Under the pieces are notes generated by a model that was not told where the DNA came from, did no database searches, and worked only from the letters and a program-made list of their open reading frames with translations. Source: Gemmatimonadaceae bacterium (GTDB taxonomy: Bacteria > Gemmatimonadota > Gemmatimonadetes > Gemmatimonadales > Gemmatimonadaceae). From it: a DNA stretch of 64,000 nt. The DNA lies in assembly GCA_025928185.1 (NCBI GenBank), contig JAICKA010000001.1, forward strand, positions 124,001-188,000, given 5' to 3'. This document shows, one piece after another, positions 25,034 to 33,401 of the stretch. The position numbers were made by a program, and so were the translations under genes. The stretch's first letter is position 1; every line of letters starts with the position of its first letter.

Positions 25034-25915
25034 TTGAACGGCGATAGTCCGGGCCAGATCGACCAGCCTGCGAATCTCGACACTCACCCGGCGCAATTCG
25101 GACGGGGGCTTCGCAGCGGCGCGTTCGTCGCCCTCTTTGCGTGTTACTCACTACTGTTCATCGGCCTCGGACAACGACTCGTCGTCTGGCCGATGGTCAC
25201 GTTATTTCCACGGCGGCGAGCGGCCGTGATCCGCGTCTGGCTCCGCATGCAGGCGCACGCCACGCTCGCCCTGGCCCGCGTCGTCGCGGGCGTGCGGCTC
25301 ACGGTGCGCGGCGCCATTCCGCCGCGGAGCTGCATCGTCGTGATGAACCATCAATCGGTCCTCGACATTCCGCTCGGGGTCTGGCTCATCCGTGGACCCC
25401 AGGTGCTGATTCCAACGCGCGACCGGTACCGGCGCGGCGTGCCCGGCATCTCGCCGCTCGTGCGGCTCGCCGGCTTTCCCATCGTGTCGCAGAAGCGCAC
25501 GATCACGCGCGAGGAGCTGCAGGGGCTGACCGATGCCGCCGACCTCGTCGCGCGCGGCGAACGCACGCTGCTCATCTTTCCCGAAGGGCACCGCACTCGC
25601 GACGGCGCCATCGGGCGGTTCATGCGCAGCGGCCTCCGCATCATGCTCGGCCGCACGAACGGTCCCGTGTACTGCGTGGTCGCCGACGGCATGACGAGCG
25701 CGCGCACGACGAGCGACGCGGTCACCGGGTTCGGCGCCGCGGAGGTCCGCGTGACCATTCTCGGTCCGTTCACGTTCGGTGGACCTTCGACGCCCGAGGC
25801 CATCGACGCATTCATGGAATCGCTACGACAGCGAATGGTCGACACGCTCACCGCCATGCGCGCTGAAGCCGCCGATGCACCGATCGATGCCGCCACACCC
25901 GCCCCCGCTCGCTGA
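25034..25915 (+). CDS. PlsC-family acyltransferase
   Basis: The 293-residue membrane enzyme has an N-terminal helix (residues ~30-55) and 1-acylglycerol-3-phosphate acyltransferase motifs: NHQSVLD (HxxxxD), GFPIVSQKR, and FPEGHRTRDG. It would transfer acyl groups onto lysophosphatidate or a related amine/alcohol. The TTG at 25034 is the only start that includes the first helix; an ATG at 25192 would remove it. If right, only 12 bases separate it from the divergent synthase start. It begins a three-gene run with a Tam41-like and a CDP-alcohol transferase, so it likely makes the lipid that is then activated with CTP. Confidence 0.85.
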   Translation: MNGDSPGQIDQPANLDTHPAQFGRGLRSGAFVALFACYSLLFIGLGQRLVVWPMVTLFPRRRAAVIRVWLRMQAHATLALARVVAGVRLTVRGAIPPRSCIVVMNHQSVLDIPLGVWLIRGPQVLIPTRDRYRRGVPGISPLVRLAGFPIVSQKRTITREELQGLTDAADLVARGERTLLIFPEGHRTRDGAIGRFMRSGLRIMLGRTNGPVYCVVADGMTSARTTSDAVTGFGAAEVRVTILGPFTFGGPSTPEAIDAFMESLRQRMVDTLTAMRAEAADAPIDAATPAPAR

Positions 25916-26894
25916 TCCGGAGATGCGCCGCGTGCTGGCGACGGGGTTGGAGACCCCGGCGTCGCCACGGGCCGCACAGCTGGCCGAGTTTCTCGCCGAC
26001 GCGTTCGGTCCGACGACCGTTGGGTTGCTGCACTACGGCTCGCACGCCCACAGCGCGGATGCTCGCGCCGAAAGCGCTCACGACTTTCTCGTGATCGTTG
26101 ATGATTATCTGATGGCGTACCGCTCGCTGGCCGCACGCGTCGGCACCAGCTATCGGCCCCGCACCGCGGCGTGGCTGAATCGCGTTCTGCCGCCGAACGT
26201 GATCTCGGTGACCGATTCGAGTGCGACACCGCCGCTCCACGCCAAGTGCGCGGTGTTCTCGCTGTTTCACTTTCAGCGTGCGTGCTCGACACGGGCCCGC
26301 GATCATTTCGTTCGCGGACGATTGTTCCAGCCGGCGCAACTGCTGTGGACGCGCGATGCCGACGCCCGGCGAACGGTGACCGAGGCCGTGCTCGAAGTGC
26401 GCGCCGGCGCGTTCGAACGCCGCCGCGCTTCGCTGCCGTTGCGCTTCGACGTGGAAGCGTACTGTCGCGCGATGATCGCAACGTCGTTCGCTGCCGAGAT
26501 CCGCCCCGAACGTCCGGAGCGGGTCGAAGCGATTCTCGCGGCTCAGCGCACAGAGATCGTTCCAATGTATGCGGCGTTGCTACGGTGGCTCGGTCGCGCG
26601 GGGGTGCTCGACCCGGAAGGAGAGACGTACCGGGACCCGTACCCGAGGGGGTGGTGGGAGCGGTTCCGGCTGGCGAGATATTACCGCCGCAGCAAGCTGC
26701 GGGCGACGCTACGCTGGGTCAAGTATATCGCGTTGTACGACAATTGGCTGGATTACGTTTCAGAAAAGGTGGCCCGGCGCAGCGGTGTGGTGATCGAGCT
26801 CACCGAGCGCGAGCGGCGGTGGCCGCTCATCTTTCTGTGGCCGAAGGCCATCCGATATCTGCGGCATCGGCCACAGCGCCAGAGTGAACCCTGA
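25887..26894 (+). CDS. Tam41-like CDP-lipid synthase (nucleotidyltransferase fold)
   Basis: About 335 residues with a pattern matching mitochondrial Tam41 (PF09139): HYGS followed by HDFLVIVDDYLMAYRSL (GS...D-F-x-x-x-V-x-D of the nucleotidyltransferase core), PNVISV, HAKCAVFSLFHFQRAC (like IKYGVV...L..DL), DHFVRGRLFQPAQLLW (like YxAGRLxKPV), and a helical C-terminus ending in MYAALLRWLG. Tam41 makes CDP-diacylglycerol from CTP and phosphatidate, which fits perfectly between an acyltransferase and a CDP-alcohol phosphatidyltransferase. The start is uncertain (25875, 25887 or 25923); 25923 follows the acyltransferase stop with GGAG directly adjacent. Family assignment is by motif pattern only. 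Confidence 0.65.
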   Translation: MPPHPPPLADPEMRRVLATGLETPASPRAAQLAEFLADAFGPTTVGLLHYGSHAHSADARAESAHDFLVIVDDYLMAYRSLAARVGTSYRPRTAAWLNRVLPPNVISVTDSSATPPLHAKCAVFSLFHFQRACSTRARDHFVRGRLFQPAQLLWTRDADARRTVTEAVLEVRAGAFERRRASLPLRFDVEAYCRAMIATSFAAEIRPERPERVEAILAAQRTEIVPMYAALLRWLGRAGVLDPEGETYRDPYPRGWWERFRLARYYRRSKLRATLRWVKYIALYDNWLDYVSEKVARRSGVVIELTERERRWPLIFLWPKAIRYLRHRPQRQSEP

Positions 26895-26902
26895 AAAATT
26901 CG

Positions 26903-27637
26903 ATGACTGCCTACATCGCGCTGGTGCTTGCCGGCCTCGCTGTGCTCACGATGCCGATCTACGCCGTGGTGACGCGCGGTCGCCCGATCGATCCCGAAGT
27001 CGCTCGCCGGCCGACCACGGTTCTGCTCGGCTACTGGATTCGCGACTGGGTGATGTGGACGATTCGCCCGCTCGAGCGCGCGTTGATCGCCAGCCGGATC
27101 GATCCAGCCGTGCTCAATGTGACCGGCGCCTTGCTCGGCCTCGCTGCCGGCATCGCCTATGTCGAGCGGCAGCCCGGGGTCGCGGGCTGGTGCATTCTGC
27201 TCGGTGGGCTCGCCGACATCATGGACGGTCGGATCGCGCGAGCGCGAAACATGGTGTCGACCTTTGGCGAGTTCCTCGACTCGGTGCTCGATCGCTTCGC
27301 CGAGGTGTTCGCGTTCGTAGGACTCGCGTTCTACCTCGCGTGGTCGCCGTGGGGCGTGTTGGCGACGACGCTCGCAGCCGGCAGCTCGCTGCTCGTGAGC
27401 TACGCGCGCGCCAAAGCGGGCCAGGTCGGCGTCGACTGTCGCGGCGGCGTGATGCAGCGCGCCGAACGCCTCGTGCTGCTCGCCCTTGCGTCACTCCTCG
27501 ACGGGCCGCTCGCGGCCGCAACAGACTGGCCGGAAGGTGCGGTGCTGCTGGCAGTGGTCGCGCTGATCGGTATTGGCGCGTTCGGCACGGCGGTATTTCG
27601 CACGGTCGTCGTTGCGCGGGTGTTGCGCCGGTCCTGA
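26903..27637 (+). CDS. CDP-alcohol phosphatidyltransferase
   Basis: The 244-residue membrane enzyme carries the complete class-I signature DG-x2-AR-x8-G-x3-D-x3-D as DGRIARARNMVSTFGEFLDSVLD (about residues 109-131 including the preceding Asp), with six or so helices. It moves a phospholipid moiety from a CDP-lipid onto an alcohol such as inositol phosphate, glycerol phosphate or serine, releasing CMP. It starts 8 bases after the Tam41-like gene, so the two act in sequence. The head group cannot be read from the sequence; presence of a long pre-domain helix (residues 1-60) is notable. Confidence 0.9.
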   Translation: MTAYIALVLAGLAVLTMPIYAVVTRGRPIDPEVARRPTTVLLGYWIRDWVMWTIRPLERALIASRIDPAVLNVTGALLGLAAGIAYVERQPGVAGWCILLGGLADIMDGRIARARNMVSTFGEFLDSVLDRFAEVFAFVGLAFYLAWSPWGVLATTLAAGSSLLVSYARAKAGQVGVDCRGGVMQRAERLVLLALASLLDGPLAAATDWPEGAVLLAVVALIGIGAFGTAVFRTVVVARVLRRS

Positions 27638-28036
27638 GGCTTTCAAAACACTCGGCCGGCGATCGCGATCGGCGCGTGAACACGGCGGCGGAGCAGAGGC
27701 TTCACCTGCATGAGACGCGGGCAGCGTCCACTGGTGCAGCGCCGCCCTCGTCCTTGTAGCCCGTCGTCCCCCACCCCACACCGCCTTCCCCGCACCGATA
27801 TAAAGCAGATCGCGGGCCATCGCGCGGCCGCAGGGCTCGCCGAACTTCCGCACGCACGCCAACTTGGAGAACGTGGGTCCCCCATTTTGGGGACAGCGCC
27901 GCGCCAGCCAAAATGCCATCATTGGCGCGGTCGGATTCACCCCCTGAATCCGGCGCTCACTGACTTCGTATTGCTCGGACCAGACTCATCCACGTTTCAC
28001 CCCCATGCGGCGCGCGAATGCGCTGGAGGATCCGGA
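27638..28036. other. 399-bp gene-free region with a GTCCCC/GGGGAC hairpin
   Basis: No convincing gene is seen on either strand; a minus-strand frame runs through it but continues antisense into the phosphatidyltransferase gene. A short stem, GTCCCC at 27877-27882 and GGGGAC at 27889-27894 around an A/T-rich loop, may be a terminator. The last 100 bases should hold the promoter of the cupredoxin gene. Confidence 0.4.
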
Positions 28037-28870
28037 ATGTTCGTTCAGACTTTCGCACTGCTGGCGATTGCCGCGGCACCGGGACTGGTCGGTGGTCCGG
28101 CGCCGCACCCGACCAGCGCCAAGGCGACGCCGGTCACCGTCGTGGCAACTGACTTCAGCTTCAGCCTGCCCGCGACGCTCAAGGCTGGCCCGACGGCGTT
28201 CACGCTCGTCAATCACGGCAAACAGGCGCATCACTTTTTTCTCATTCGGCTCGAAGGCGGCCACACCACCGAAGAGTTGGTCGCCGGAATGAAATCGCCT
28301 GGTCCGCCGCCGCCGTGGGCCGTGTTCGCCGGCGGTCCGAACGCCGTCGATCCCGGTGGAACGTCCTTCCCCACCATCGTCGATCTGCGCCCGGGCAACT
28401 ACGCGGTCATCTGCATCATTCCGGGTCCGGACGGTGTGCCGCACGTGATGAAAGGCATGTCGCGCTCGCTGCACGTCGCGGGCGCCGCCGCGCGGCCCGC
28501 CTCGCTCGTCACGACGCGTGACACGATCACGCTCAACGACTACGCGTTCGGCATTCCGTGGACGATGCACGCCGGCACCACACGGCTGACGGTGCGCGAC
28601 GCTGGCGCGCAGCCGCACGAGCTGGTCGTCGTGCGTCTCGAGCCGGGCAAGTCGCCCCAGGATGTAGCCAGCTGGGTCGAGAAGATGGCCGGTCCACCCC
28701 CGGGACATTTTCTCGGCGGCGTGAGTCCGATCGCACCCGGGCAGGTGAACGAGCTCGTAATGACGCTGGCGCCTGGTCGCTATGCGCTGATGTGCTTCGT
28801 GCCCGATGCAAAAGATGGAAAGCCGCACGCTGCGCATGGCATGATGCGCGAGGTGACGATCACGCGCTGA
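28037..28870 (+). CDS. Secreted tandem cupredoxin (two type-1 copper domains)
   Basis: A 277-residue protein with a signal peptide (~1-22) and two homologous cupredoxin-like domains (about 30-148 and 160-277). Each keeps a His...Cys...His...Met set: His65/66, Cys126, His136, Met141 in the first and His194, Cys253, His264/267, Met269 in the second. So it could hold two blue-copper centres and act as a periplasmic electron carrier or copper store. GGAGG lies 8 bases before the ATG. The next gene downstream is a GAF histidine kinase. I do not recognise a named family for the tandem arrangement. Confidence 0.8.
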   Translation: MFVQTFALLAIAAAPGLVGGPAPHPTSAKATPVTVVATDFSFSLPATLKAGPTAFTLVNHGKQAHHFFLIRLEGGHTTEELVAGMKSPGPPPPWAVFAGGPNAVDPGGTSFPTIVDLRPGNYAVICIIPGPDGVPHVMKGMSRSLHVAGAAARPASLVTTRDTITLNDYAFGIPWTMHAGTTRLTVRDAGAQPHELVVVRLEPGKSPQDVASWVEKMAGPPPGHFLGGVSPIAPGQVNELVMTLAPGRYALMCFVPDAKDGKPHAAHGMMREVTITR

Positions 28871-29005
28871 ACAGGCTGCCCTGCCGGGCAATCGGGAACC
28901 GTGCTTCCCGATTGCCTGACAGCGCCACGTCCGACATTTCGTTCTCTTGCTGATGCCGATGCTGGCGACTGGTGAGATCGGACGAGTGGAGGGAGGGTGG
29001 CGCTC

Positions 29006-30742
29006 ATGCAACGGAATCGGATACAACACCGCGCAGGCGAGCTCGCGACGAGCGGGCGAATCGACCATGACCGGTGCGCGCGAGATCTCATCGGACTCGC
29101 GCAGGCGAATCTCACATGGCTCGGACAATCGCCCGACGCAATCGTGCGCGGGCTCGGCGATCTGTTCGCGACGCTGGTACACGCAAACCTGCTCGAAGCG
29201 CGATTCACCGATGACGGACCCACGTCCGCGCCGCCGCCGGTCGAGACGGAGGCGTCCGCGCAGGCACGGTCGCGCTGGCGCCGACTTGCGCGGGTGGACA
29301 TCGGCGAAGGCGGCGAGCTGGGACAAGTCGTACTCGGCGCCAATCGACCGGACTTTCCGGATGCGCTGGAGCTGGCGATCATCCGCGCCGCGGCCAGTCA
29401 CGCGGCAGGCGCCGTGCGCCATGCCCGCACGGCGAGCCGATATGAGAACACGAAACTCCGCCTCGCGGATCAGGCGGCGCGCCAGTCCGCCGTCGCGCGC
29501 CTCGGAACGCGCTTTCTGGGGCTCGACAGCGTGGACGAGATTCTCGCTGCCGCCGTCGGCGGACTGCGCGAGGCACTGCGCGTCGACTACTGCGAGGTGT
29601 TCGAGCTCTGTGACGATCGATCGAGCCTCGTGCTTCGCGCCGGCGAGGGACTGTCCGGCGAGCACCTCGGACAGTACCGCCTCGAGGCAACCGCCGACTG
29701 CGAGGCGGGCTTCGCGCTTCGCGCGGCTGAACCGCTGATCGTCACCGACAGCAGCACGGAAACGCGCTTTCACGTCGCGTCACTCCCGACCGGACTGGCC
29801 GCTCGCTGCGGCGTGACGGTGCAGATCCCCGGTCGCGCGGCGCCGCTCGGCGTCCTCGGCGTGCACGCCCGGAGCCTGCGCGAGTTCACGCGCGAAGACG
29901 TGTATTTCCAGCAGTCCGTGGCCACGCTCGTCGGCTCGGCGATGGTGCGGCGGCTCGCGGTGTCCGAGCGCGAGTCGCTGATCGAGCGAACCACGGCCGC
30001 CCGCGAAGCCGCCGAAGCGGCGAGCGAGGCGAAGACGAAATTTCTCGGCATGATGAGCCACGAGCTGCGCACACCGCTCAATGCGATCGGCGGATACGTC
30101 GAGCTGTTGCAGGCGGGCACCCGTGGCGCGGTCACGGACGAGCAGCGGATCGACCTCACGCGCATCGCGCGCAACCAGCGGTATCTCGTGAGTCTCATCG
30201 ACAACGCGCTGAGTTATCTCAAGCTCGAGAACGGCAAGGTGCGCTACGACATCGCCGACGTGCAGGTGAGCACGCTCGTCGCGTCGCTCGATGACGTCAT
30301 TCGCCCGTTGATCGACGCCAAGGCGCTGTCGTACGTGCGGCACCTGCCGCCGGCGGATCTGCACGTCTCCGCGGATCGCGGCAAGCTTCAGCAAATCATC
30401 ATCAATCTCCTGTCGAACGCCGTCAAGTTCACCGAGACCGGAGGCACGCTCACGCTGGAGTGCAGTGTGGGCGATCAGACCGTGCGCATTCACGTTCGAG
30501 ATTCGGGCATGGGGATCCCGGCCGATCGCCTGCATGGCCTGTTCGAGCCGTTCGCGCAGGTACGCGAAAACGACGGCCTGCACGGGTCCGGCACCGGGCT
30601 CGGACTCTCGATCAGCCGCGAGTTTGCGCTCGGCATGGGCGGAAATCTCGTGGCGTGCAGCGAGCCGGGTCGCGGCTCGGTATTCACGCTGGTGTTGCCG
30701 CGCTGCGCGGCGGATCCACGCGGGTCCGCCGCCTCGAACTAG
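29006..30742 (+). CDS. Cytosolic GAF histidine kinase
   Basis: A 578-residue kinase without membrane helices: an N-terminal helical/GAF-like part (~20-150), a GAF domain (~160-310), a short coiled coil, a HisKA domain with MMSHELRTPLNAIGGY and an HATPase_c domain ending GTGLGLSISREFALGMGG. The ATG at 29006 fits a GGAGGGAGGG site 8 bases upstream; a GTG at 28997 is too close to it. The gene ends tail-to-tail with the response regulator, the two stop codons overlapping within one CTAG. Its C-terminal half is clearly paralogous to the kinase at 48156-49463. No receiver gene is attached in the same direction. Confidence 0.92.
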   Translation: MQRNRIQHRAGELATSGRIDHDRCARDLIGLAQANLTWLGQSPDAIVRGLGDLFATLVHANLLEARFTDDGPTSAPPPVETEASAQARSRWRRLARVDIGEGGELGQVVLGANRPDFPDALELAIIRAAASHAAGAVRHARTASRYENTKLRLADQAARQSAVARLGTRFLGLDSVDEILAAAVGGLREALRVDYCEVFELCDDRSSLVLRAGEGLSGEHLGQYRLEATADCEAGFALRAAEPLIVTDSSTETRFHVASLPTGLAARCGVTVQIPGRAAPLGVLGVHARSLREFTREDVYFQQSVATLVGSAMVRRLAVSERESLIERTTAAREAAEAASEAKTKFLGMMSHELRTPLNAIGGYVELLQAGTRGAVTDEQRIDLTRIARNQRYLVSLIDNALSYLKLENGKVRYDIADVQVSTLVASLDDVIRPLIDAKALSYVRHLPPADLHVSADRGKLQQIIINLLSNAVKFTETGGTLTLECSVGDQTVRIHVRDSGMGIPADRLHGLFEPFAQVRENDGLHGSGTGLGLSISREFALGMGGNLVACSEPGRGSVFTLVLPRCAADPRGSAASN

Positions 30743-31530
30743 CGCTCGCCCTCCAGCTGCGAGGCGCCGGCGCCGAGCAGCCCGGCCTCGACGGCGAAGC
30801 GGACGAAATCGCTTCGATGTACGAGGCCGAGCTTGTCGCGGATGCGCCGCTTGTAGGCGTCGACGGTCTTGCTGCTCACGCCGAGCTCGCGCGCGATCTC
30901 CGCGCCGCTGTAGCCGCTGGCGATGCGACGCAACGTGATCTGCTCGCGGTCGCTCAGCAGATCGAAGCGCGTGCGGTGCACCGGCTTGAGGACCGGTGAC
31001 GCGACGGCGGTCGCGAGCGCGCGCGCTGCGGACGGCCGCACGTACACCTCGCCCGCCGCGACGACGCGAATGGCGTCGACGAGCTCGCGGACTGCGGCAT
31101 CCTTGGTGAGGTATCCGCACGCGCCAAGCTCGAGTACCGGCAGCAACGACGCATGCTCCGGATAGACCGTGAGTACCAGCACGCGCGCCGACGGCGCATT
31201 GGTGCGCAGGCCGCGGATCGCCGTCGCGCCATCGCTCCCCGGCATGTCGAGATCGAGCACGACGACGTCCGGCGCCAGGCGCGCCGCGGCGGCAACCGCA
31301 TGATCGCCGTTTTCCGCTTCACCGACCACTTCGATTTCCGGCGCGGCTCGCAGCAGCATGCGCAGCCCGGCGCGAAACAACGTGTGATCGTCGGCGAGCA
31401 GCACCGTGATGCGATCCGTGCTCACCGGCACGCCGCGGTGAACGTGCGGCTGTGCGAGCAGCGCCGCACTCAGGTCGGCCGGTTTGCCGGCGGGTCCAAA
31501 TTCGGTCCCTGCGTTCGCCAGCTTCATCAT
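30739..31530 (-). CDS. NarL/FixJ-family response regulator with N-terminal extension
   Basis: A 263-residue regulator. Receiver: ADDHTLF, phospho-acceptor Asp in VVVLDLDMPGSDG and Lys in GYLTKDAAV; output: LuxR-type helix-turn-helix (LLSDREQITLRRIASGYSGAEIARELG). The ATG at 31530 overlaps the stop of the upstream kinase (ATGATGA), adding ~37 residues before the receiver; a GTG nearer the receiver is possible. It resembles the regulator at 8460-9119 in the linker (VYVRPSAARAL) and in the helix-turn-helix, so the two systems are paralogous. The upstream kinase is the likely partner. Confidence 0.92.
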   Translation of the reverse strand: MMKLANAGTEFGPAGKPADLSAALLAQPHVHRGVPVSTDRITVLLADDHTLFRAGLRMLLRAAPEIEVVGEAENGDHAVAAAARLAPDVVVLDLDMPGSDGATAIRGLRTNAPSARVLVLTVYPEHASLLPVLELGACGYLTKDAAVRELVDAIRVVAAGEVYVRPSAARALATAVASPVLKPVHRTRFDLLSDREQITLRRIASGYSGAEIARELGVSSKTVDAYKRRIRDKLGLVHRSDFVRFAVEAGLLGAGASQLEGER

Positions 31531-33209
31531 GGCGCGCTCCGCTCGTTGCCCTCTGCAGCCACGAACTCGGGCAACTCGAACCAGAACGTCGTGCCCTGGC
31601 CGGGGATGCTTTCGACTTCGAGCTCGGACCCGTGTGCGGCCACGAGCGCGTGTGCGATCGCGAGCCCCAGTCCGGTTCCACCCCGCGCGGCATCGCGCGA
31701 ATGCCAGAACCATTCGAACACGTGCGGCAGATCCTCGGCGGGAATGCCGGCGCCCGTATCCTGCACGGCAAATCGAACCAGCCGGCCAGCCACACCGCCG
31801 CCGACGTCTGCACCGGCTTTCGTCTGCACGCTTCGCACCGAAAGCTCGACCCGTCCGCGTGGCGGCGTGAACTTGATCGCGTTCGCGACGAGGTTGAACA
31901 GCACCTGGAGCAAGCGCTCCGGATCAGCGTCGACGCGCGGCGTATCGGCGGGACTGCTGCATACGAACAGGATCTGCCGCTCCTCCGCCAGCCGCGCAAG
32001 GTTGTCGTGCACGGATTCGATGACCTCCTCGATGAGCGTCGGTTGGCGAGCCAGTCGCAGTTCGCCCGCGTCGAGGCTGGCCTGGTCGAGGAGATCGTGC
32101 AGGATCTGCTGCATCAACGTCGCCGAGCGTTCGATGAGCTCGGCCGCATGCCGCGTGAAGCTGGCGTTCAGCGGGTCCGTTCTGAGCAGCGCCGAGGCGC
32201 CCATCTGGATCGTGGTGAGCGGGGTGACGAGATCGTGCGACACGATGCTGATCGCGCGATCCCGCGCGGCGACGGCCTCGCGCGCACGGCGCAGCGTCGT
32301 TCCGGCCTCGAGCGCGGCCGCAATGCGATGGGCGGCCGCGCGCGCGAGCGACCCGCCGGCGTCGTGCGCCACCCGTGCGTTCGAGCCGAGGACGAGCACG
32401 CCGCGCGCCTCGCCGGCAATGCGAATCGTCGCCGGGCGGGCGATGATGATTCCGGCATTCGATAGGTCGTGCACGATCGCCGCGCGCAGCTCGTCGACGC
32501 TCGGCACGGAGTCGCTCGGTCCTTCCTCGTCAGTCGCGGGACCGATGTCGAGGATCTGCTCGATGCGCGCGCGAATGTCCGTTTCGAGCGTGCGATCGAC
32601 ATGCCGGAGCGCGAGCGATGCGCGGCCGTCGTCCTCGTTCGACAGCCAGATCAAGGCGCAATCGGCGGCCACCGGGACGAGCAATTGCGTGACGCCGTTC
32701 ATCGCGTCGGATGTCGTCGCGGCCGCGGCGACGATGCGAGAAATGTCATCGAGCAACGGCCAGTGCTCGGCGGCAACGCCCATGTGGCGCATCGAAGCGA
32801 GGAGCTCGCGCGCCCATGTCTGCCGGGCGATCGCGTCGCGCAGCACGCGCGCGAGCTCCGCTGCGTCGGATGGCACCGCCGGCAGGATCTCCTGCGCGCC
32901 CGCGTGCAACAGATCGGTATGAGCCAGAGGCTCGGTCGGCGATCCGATCGCGACCACGGCCATCGTCGGCGCGGCGCGCCGCAGGTCACGTACGACATCG
33001 GCGAGATCAGCCGGGTCCGCGTCGACGACCGCGACGTCGATCGCGTTCTGACGGGCGATTGCGGGCGCGGCGGCGCACGTCGCCGTCGACACTGACCACG
33101 ATGCCGCCGAATCGGCGCGCTCCGCCGCCAGGCACATTTCGAGACTCGCCGCGGCGCTCGGGTCGTCCGCGACCAGCAATACGACCGAGGGCGTGGGTCG
33201 ATCGCTCAT
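31527..33209 (-). CDS. Hybrid-type histidine kinase: degenerate receiver, GAF, HisKA, HATPase
   Basis: The 560-residue protein begins with a receiver-like fold (VVLLVADDPSAAASL ... VAVVDADPADL ... AGAQEILPAVPSD) in which the usual Lys is replaced, so phosphorylation there is doubtful. A GAF-like domain (~165-310) follows, then HisKA with IVSHDLVTPLTT and HATPase_c with GGTGLGLAIAHALVAAHG. No membrane helices are seen. It is the first gene of a two-gene operon with the NarL-like regulator. The pseudo-receiver may bind a partner kinase, such as that encoded by the convergent gene. Confidence 0.9.
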   Translation of the reverse strand: MSDRPTPSVVLLVADDPSAAASLEMCLAAERADSAASWSVSTATCAAAPAIARQNAIDVAVVDADPADLADVVRDLRRAAPTMAVVAIGSPTEPLAHTDLLHAGAQEILPAVPSDAAELARVLRDAIARQTWARELLASMRHMGVAAEHWPLLDDISRIVAAAATTSDAMNGVTQLLVPVAADCALIWLSNEDDGRASLALRHVDRTLETDIRARIEQILDIGPATDEEGPSDSVPSVDELRAAIVHDLSNAGIIIARPATIRIAGEARGVLVLGSNARVAHDAGGSLARAAAHRIAAALEAGTTLRRAREAVAARDRAISIVSHDLVTPLTTIQMGASALLRTDPLNASFTRHAAELIERSATLMQQILHDLLDQASLDAGELRLARQPTLIEEVIESVHDNLARLAEERQILFVCSSPADTPRVDADPERLLQVLFNLVANAIKFTPPRGRVELSVRSVQTKAGADVGGGVAGRLVRFAVQDTGAGIPAEDLPHVFEWFWHSRDAARGGTGLGLAIAHALVAAHGSELEVESIPGQGTTFWFELPEFVAAEGNERSAP

Positions 33210-33401
33210 TGTGAATCACGCAGGGGCATCGGTGCGTCCGAACCGGTCGAGCAACGTCGCATCGATGATGCGCGACTGACCCCGGTCGCCGCGCGAGTTC
33301 ACGGTCGCCAATAGTGATCCACAACCCCCGGCGCCGCAAGCGAAGCCGCGAGCCCACTCCGGCGCGCCGCACTCCGGTGCCTGGATAGTTTTCGCCTCAC
33401 G

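Noticed and set aside
27491-27940. 149-codon minus-strand frame in the gap after the CDP-alcohol transferase gene
   Set aside because: Half of it is antisense to the transferase gene, and the rest shows no motif or ribosome site.
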